Part shown: positions 60,378 to 64,000 of the stretch, piece after piece
Position numbering within the stretch: the first letter of the stretch is position 1
How the letters are laid out: every line of letters begins with the position of its first letter
Assembly (NCBI GenBank): GCA_030425285.1
Contig: JAUIAY010000001.1
Location: 730,963 to 794,962 of the forward strand
DNA: 64,000 nt
Direction: 5' to 3'
Source: Bacteroidia bacterium
GTDB taxonomy: Bacteria > Bacteroidota > Bacteroidia > Flavobacteriales > Flavobacteriaceae
Program-made: the position numbers and the translations under genes
Notes under the pieces: generated by a model
What the model was told of the DNA's origin: nothing
The model's database searches: none
The model's input: the letters and a program-made list of their open reading frames with translations, nothing else

Positions 60378-62678
60378 TTATTTTATATCCAAGGCTGTTT
60401 TTATAATAATGGCATCATTCAGGACAAAGGGTTTCGGAATCATATTTTTGTCACGATTTTTGACACCAAGCAGCGAGTTTCCAATCAAGTCATAGGTTGC
60501 TTCATAAAACTGTAAATGCGTAGTTTGATTGATTGGAACTGTGAAAATCATATCCAATGGTTCATTGTCAGTTACATAATAACTAAAGAGTCTGTTATTA
60601 AATCGATTGTTGAAGACTGTATTGGTAGAATCGGTAATTTTAGCAGAAACGCCATTAATCGTTGCTCGGTTAAAAATGGATGTTGAATCGGAAAACACTT
60701 CAATACGTTCGGCTTTTCGGTTGGAAGTAAAGCAAACAGCTATTTTCCTAAAACCATCAACAATTGTATCATGAGTGATTTCTATTTTTGGTTTTACTAA
60801 TTGAACAATTGGTGCTTCTTTCGTGAATGAGAAACCAGATTTGTATTTACTGCCAATGGTGTTTTTTTGCAGTTCCAACGCAGGATTGGGTTGGTCTGTA
60901 AGCTTGCTTTTGGCCCAATCGTCCAATAAGTTGTCATAAGTGGCCCATACAGCTGAATTGGTGTTGGAGTCTAAAACGTATAATAAACTATTGGGTTTTG
61001 GTGAATCTTTAGTGAATTTAGAATTTGTATGAGCCGAAATAAAGAACCAAATAGACATTACCAAAAAAAATAAGGACAACCGATTTTTATGTTTAAAAAA
61101 CCCAAAAACAGGCAATATCAATCCAAAGATAAGCACAACTACCATGCAGGAAACAAATAGTATTTTAAGCCCAAGCCCAACGGGAAACATTTTGGCTAAT
61201 GGCGCCATGATGACAATAACAGGTAAGGCTAAAAAAGCCATAAGTACCAAATTGGGATGTTTTTGCCTAATCAATACAAACAAGCACAACAAACCAAATA
61301 GGGCAGGAATGATAAAAAAGCTGGCGCCTTTTAATGTGAATGCTAAAGCTGCACAGATTATCAGCCAAAATGTTAGTGGTGCAATCAGCAAATTTGCTGT
61401 ATTGTTGGCACTGTAAAATTTTTGGTAAATAAAAAAACTAATGGCTAACGAAAAACAGACAAAGGCTGCAATATAACTATGACCATTGTAGGTGAAACCA
61501 TGCAGCATTTCCTGATATTGTGGATAAATATTCAAGAGTAGTTTCCAAAGAAGGAATCCTGCCAAAGCCGATACAATCAATGAACTGAAAAAGGCTATAA
61601 ACCCTTTGCCAATTCCAAAACCAGTAAGGCGTCCTTTTTTGAACCCGTAGAAAATGAGGAAAACAAAAATTAAAACGGACACGATGAGCATCGGAAAGAT
61701 CCATGAAAACGGATAAATAACCGTTTTAAACAAGGGGACATTAAAATAAATATAATCTTCAGTGCTTTTTACGGTGTTTAAATTGGCTTCAGAAAAATAG
61801 TGCAATAAAGGCATTAAATACGAACCTTGGTGTTCCATGGTGTTTCTATTAAGCCGATCATAGGTATCCATAGCCGTGTGATAGTCAAAATGATCGTCTA
61901 TAAAAGCAAAGTTGAAACCATCAATATCACCATCTTCGCGAAATCGTGTTAAATCGGTATCATTTGGCAACATTTTATAGATACTATATGCCAATGAATT
62001 GGCAACCGGATATTCCGGATTGGCTTCAACAAAATGCTTCATTAATTGGGCGTTGCCTTGGTTGGTTTCAATAAGCATATAACTTGGGCCACCACTGCCA
62101 CGGGCTTCAAAATTGAGAACCACTCCCACATCTTTAGACCAAGGGTGTTTGTTCACAAAAATATCGGCACCATTAAGGCCCAATTCCTCACCATCAGAAA
62201 TAAGGATGATGATATCATTTTTAGGTTTTTTGCCATCTTCTAAAAAAGCGCGAATCCCTTCGAGAATGGCTACAACACCTGAACCAGCATCACTAGCTCC
62301 CAATGATGAGTGTGGATTGCTGTCATAATGGGTGAGCAGTAACAATGCTTTTCCAGAATCACTGCCTTTTATTCTGGAAAGTATGTTTTTTGGTTTAGAC
62401 AGGTTTCCCCATTGACTCATAGAGTACCCTTCTTGAACTTGGGTTTCCAAACCCATTTTTTCCAGTTGGGAAATAATATAATCACGAACACGTGTGTGCT
62501 CATCGTTACCAAGAAAATGAGGTGCTTTGGAAATTTCCTTTAGATGGACTAAAGCCCGCTCGGTTGAAAATTGAGTATCAGGAGTGTCAATATTTGAAAT
62601 TTGGGTTGGGAGTAAAGCCCTAAAACTCCAATAAACAGCTAATACAATAAGGGAAAACGCTAGTATTTTTTTAAGCAT
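60378..62678 (-). CDS. M28-family membrane metallopeptidase
   Basis: A 766-aa membrane aminopeptidase-like protein. The N-terminal helix anchors it. The M28 domain (about residues 90-300) has the co-catalytic zinc motifs LLTHYDSNPH, SDAGSGVVA, ISDGEELG (the catalytic Glu-Glu pair) and NFEARG, and a distal His region DHFDYHTAMD. About eight membrane helices follow (about 315-550) and then a periplasmic C-terminal domain, a layout typical of Bacteroidetes M28 peptidases. The TPR gene lies 67 nt downstream. Confidence 0.9.
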   Translation of the reverse strand: MLKKILAFSLIVLAVYWSFRALLPTQISNIDTPDTQFSTERALVHLKEISKAPHFLGNDEHTRVRDYIISQLEKMGLETQVQEGYSMSQWGNLSKPKNILSRIKGSDSGKALLLLTHYDSNPHSSLGASDAGSGVVAILEGIRAFLEDGKKPKNDIIILISDGEELGLNGADIFVNKHPWSKDVGVVLNFEARGSGGPSYMLIETNQGNAQLMKHFVEANPEYPVANSLAYSIYKMLPNDTDLTRFREDGDIDGFNFAFIDDHFDYHTAMDTYDRLNRNTMEHQGSYLMPLLHYFSEANLNTVKSTEDYIYFNVPLFKTVIYPFSWIFPMLIVSVLIFVFLIFYGFKKGRLTGFGIGKGFIAFFSSLIVSALAGFLLWKLLLNIYPQYQEMLHGFTYNGHSYIAAFVCFSLAISFFIYQKFYSANNTANLLIAPLTFWLIICAALAFTLKGASFFIIPALFGLLCLFVLIRQKHPNLVLMAFLALPVIVIMAPLAKMFPVGLGLKILFVSCMVVVLIFGLILPVFGFFKHKNRLSLFFLVMSIWFFISAHTNSKFTKDSPKPNSLLYVLDSNTNSAVWATYDNLLDDWAKSKLTDQPNPALELQKNTIGSKYKSGFSFTKEAPIVQLVKPKIEITHDTIVDGFRKIAVCFTSNRKAERIEVFSDSTSIFNRATINGVSAKITDSTNTVFNNRFNNRLFSYYVTDNEPLDMIFTVPINQTTHLQFYEATYDLIGNSLLGVKNRDKNMIPKPFVLNDAIIIKTALDIK

Positions 62679-62800
62679 CTGGCTTGAAAGTTAGTTTGTT
62701 TATAAATGTACATAATTTTAAAGGGATTATAAACTTGTCTTAAGGCTTTAGGATTAAAGCCATAAATTAAGTATATTTAGTACACTAAAAAGGGAATATC

Positions 62801-63268
62801 ATGGGTATAAAAAGTTTTCAAGGCGCTAGAAAGCAACAGCAAAATTCTACAGTAGAAGCGCCATTTAAGGTAAGTGATTATATGACACGCGACTTAATAA
62901 CGTTTAAACCTGAACAATCAGTGGAACAGGTTATAGAATCGCTTATAAACAACAGAATATCTGGAGGACCTGTAGTTAATGAAAATAATGAGTTGGTTGG
63001 TATTATTTCAGAAGGCGACTGTCTAAAACAAATAAGCGATAGCCGTTATTACAATATGCCCATGGAACAAGATACGGTTGAAAAACGCATGATAAAAAAC
63101 GTTGAAACCATAGATGGTAATATGAACGTATTTGATGCTGCCAAAAAGTTCTTGGATTCAAAAATTAGACGCTTTCCAATAGTTGAAGATGGTAAGCTGG
63201 TAGGACAGATTAGTCAAAAGGACATCCTTAAAGCTGCTATAAAACTTAAAGGGCAAAACTGGAAATAA
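62801..63268 (+). CDS. CBS-domain pair protein
   Basis: A 155-aa cytoplasmic protein made of two CBS domains (about residues 28-88 and 95-150). The typical pattern is VSDYMTRDLITFKPEQSVEQ, GGPVVNENNELVGIISEGD, RFPIVEDGKLVGQISQKDIL. CBS pairs sense adenine nucleotides or SAM and regulate partner proteins. The partner is not visible. The convergent zinc-ribbon gene ends 1 nt away. Confidence 0.93.
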   Translation: MGIKSFQGARKQQQNSTVEAPFKVSDYMTRDLITFKPEQSVEQVIESLINNRISGGPVVNENNELVGIISEGDCLKQISDSRYYNMPMEQDTVEKRMIKNVETIDGNMNVFDAAKKFLDSKIRRFPIVEDGKLVGQISQKDILKAAIKLKGQNWK

Positions 63269-63269
63269 A

Positions 63270-63620
63270 TCAATCTTCACGCTTAACCAAAGCGTAATAA
63301 TCATTTTCTAAAGGAAGATATCCTTGGTCGTAAACAAAGTAATACACAGTACCCACTTTGGTGGTGTAGATGCTTGTGAAATAATTAAAGTCAAAACCTT
63401 TTTCAATGAGTTTTGCCCGCGAAGTCCTGGTTTTCTTGTCAGGATTGAGTTCTTCTAAAATTCGGTAGTTTTTTCGAAGTCGGTTATTAGTATTCCTGAT
63501 GAGGTTTTTGCTATCCTTATTGATACGGTTGTTATAGGAATTACGGCAGGCGTCACTACAGAATTTTTTATCAATTCTACCAACTATTTTTTCACCACAT
63601 TCTGGACATTGTTTTTGCAT
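63270..63620 (-). CDS. Small zinc-ribbon protein
   Basis: A 116-aa protein with an N-terminal treble-clef-like zinc site: CPECG (CxxC) and KKFCSDACRNSYNN (CxxxC), followed by a basic helical region and a short beta part (YFTSIYTTKVGTVYYFV). The pattern matches the small DUF2116-like zinc-ribbon proteins of flavobacteria. Function unknown. It is 1 nt from the next gene upstream. Confidence 0.8.
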   Translation of the reverse strand: MQKQCPECGEKIVGRIDKKFCSDACRNSYNNRINKDSKNLIRNTNNRLRKNYRILEELNPDKKTRTSRAKLIEKGFDFNYFTSIYTTKVGTVYYFVYDQGYLPLENDYYALVKRED

Positions 63621-63621
63621 A

Positions 63622-64000
63622 TTACAATTTAGTATAGTTGAATTTTACTTCTTCTTTTTTCCCATTTTCGTCTATTACAACATAAATGTTTATTTCATTG
63701 TCATTTACTTTTTCAAATGTCATACCATCAAAATAGACAGCATCTTTTTCAATTTTTACTAGCTTAAAATCTACCGTTTCATTTTTCTCTTCCCAGCCTT
63801 TAAAATCTTTACCGAAGTGTTTGAGCTGCAATAGTAGTGTATTACCAACTTGACGTATTCCACCCACCTCATAGAAAACGGTTTTGTTGTCAACTGATAA
63901 TTTAAAAACGAACATCATAGAATCTCCAGAAGGTGGACTCCATATCTCTTCAGTTTTACCTCCAAAAGCTTCACCAAAATAATGCCCTTGAATCCAAGCG
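63622..64000 (-). CDS. DUF6265-like protein, 5' part beyond the window
   Basis: The open frame continues upstream of the first ATG to the window end, encoding ...HYFGEAFGGKTEEIWSPPS before MMFVFKL, so the protein is longer than 98 aa and its start is not in the window. The pattern GxWxGEAFGG...SEEIWSPPxGDSMMGVFK is typical of the DUF6265 beta-barrel-like family. Function is unknown, though the family may bind small hydrophobic molecules. It is cotranscribed with the zinc-ribbon gene. Confidence 0.75.
   Translation of the reverse strand, partial: AWIQGHYFGEAFGGKTEEIWSPPSGDSMMFVFKLSVDNKTVFYEVGGIRQVGNTLLLQLKHFGKDFKGWEEKNETVDFKLVKIEKDAVYFDGMTFEKVNDNEINIYVVIDENGKKEEVKFNYTKL

Overview
The window is AT-rich chromosomal DNA from a member of the Bacteroidota, most likely a marine or environmental Flavobacteriaceae. 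The evidence is a type IX secretion (T9SS) sorting domain, Bacteroidetes-type promoters (TTTG, about 19-23 nt, TAnnTTTG), a flexirubin/dialkylresorcinol pigment locus, a tyrosine ammonia-lyase very like the one known from Flavobacterium johnsoniae, and many small SPI/SPII-exported proteins typical of the phylum. No rRNA and no CRISPR array was seen.

Layout. 0-2.5 kb: an ECF-like sigma factor and a membrane protein with an anti-sigma-like start and a TonB-like domain. 2.5-7.9 kb (minus): a metal-uptake operon with a DtxR/MntR-type regulator, an outer-membrane protein, a TroA/ZnuA lipoprotein, an ATPase and two permeases; a perfect 18-bp palindrome sits just downstream of a consensus promoter in front of the regulator. 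8.6-11.1 kb (minus): feoA, feoB and a 47-aa Cys-rich FeoB-associated membrane peptide. 11.1-13.3 kb: a SCO1-like protein and RseP. 13.38-16.2 kb: a tRNA-Asn followed by a very small mobile element with a large serine recombinase, a 42-aa satellite ORF, a structured non-coding stretch and a 168-aa protein with the motif set of HUH (rolling-circle) endonucleases. The far side of the element abuts a truncated DinB-like gene.

16.2-50.0 kb is one very large biosynthetic locus: 34 consecutive minus-strand genes, many overlapping by 1-26 nt, plus a divergent FAD-dependent enzyme. It has what is expected for a flexirubin-type pigment, an aryl polyene acid esterified to a dialkylresorcinol. Tyrosine ammonia-lyase makes 4-hydroxycinnamate and a PaaK-like ligase would activate it. 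Two carrier proteins, several ketosynthases (one FabB-like, two FabF-like, one dead chain-length-factor-like, one truncated KS-like), a FabG and three hotdog dehydratases would build the polyene. DarB/DarA would make the dialkylresorcinol. A methyltransferase and a halogenase-like flavoprotein are candidate ring-tailoring enzymes. Acyltransferases, a BtrH-like protein, a C45 acyltransferase/hydrolase, an ABC exporter, an MMPL-acyltransferase fusion, a LolA-like protein and outer-membrane proteins probably assemble and move the lipid-like product to the outer membrane.

50-64 kb is ordinary chromosomal background: L-threonine dehydrogenase, a T9SS-exported sortilin-like repeat protein, an M13 and an M28 metallopeptidase, small lipoproteins and porin-like proteins, a CBS-domain protein, a zinc-ribbon protein and a gene cut by the window end. 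Strong intrinsic terminators follow several of these genes.
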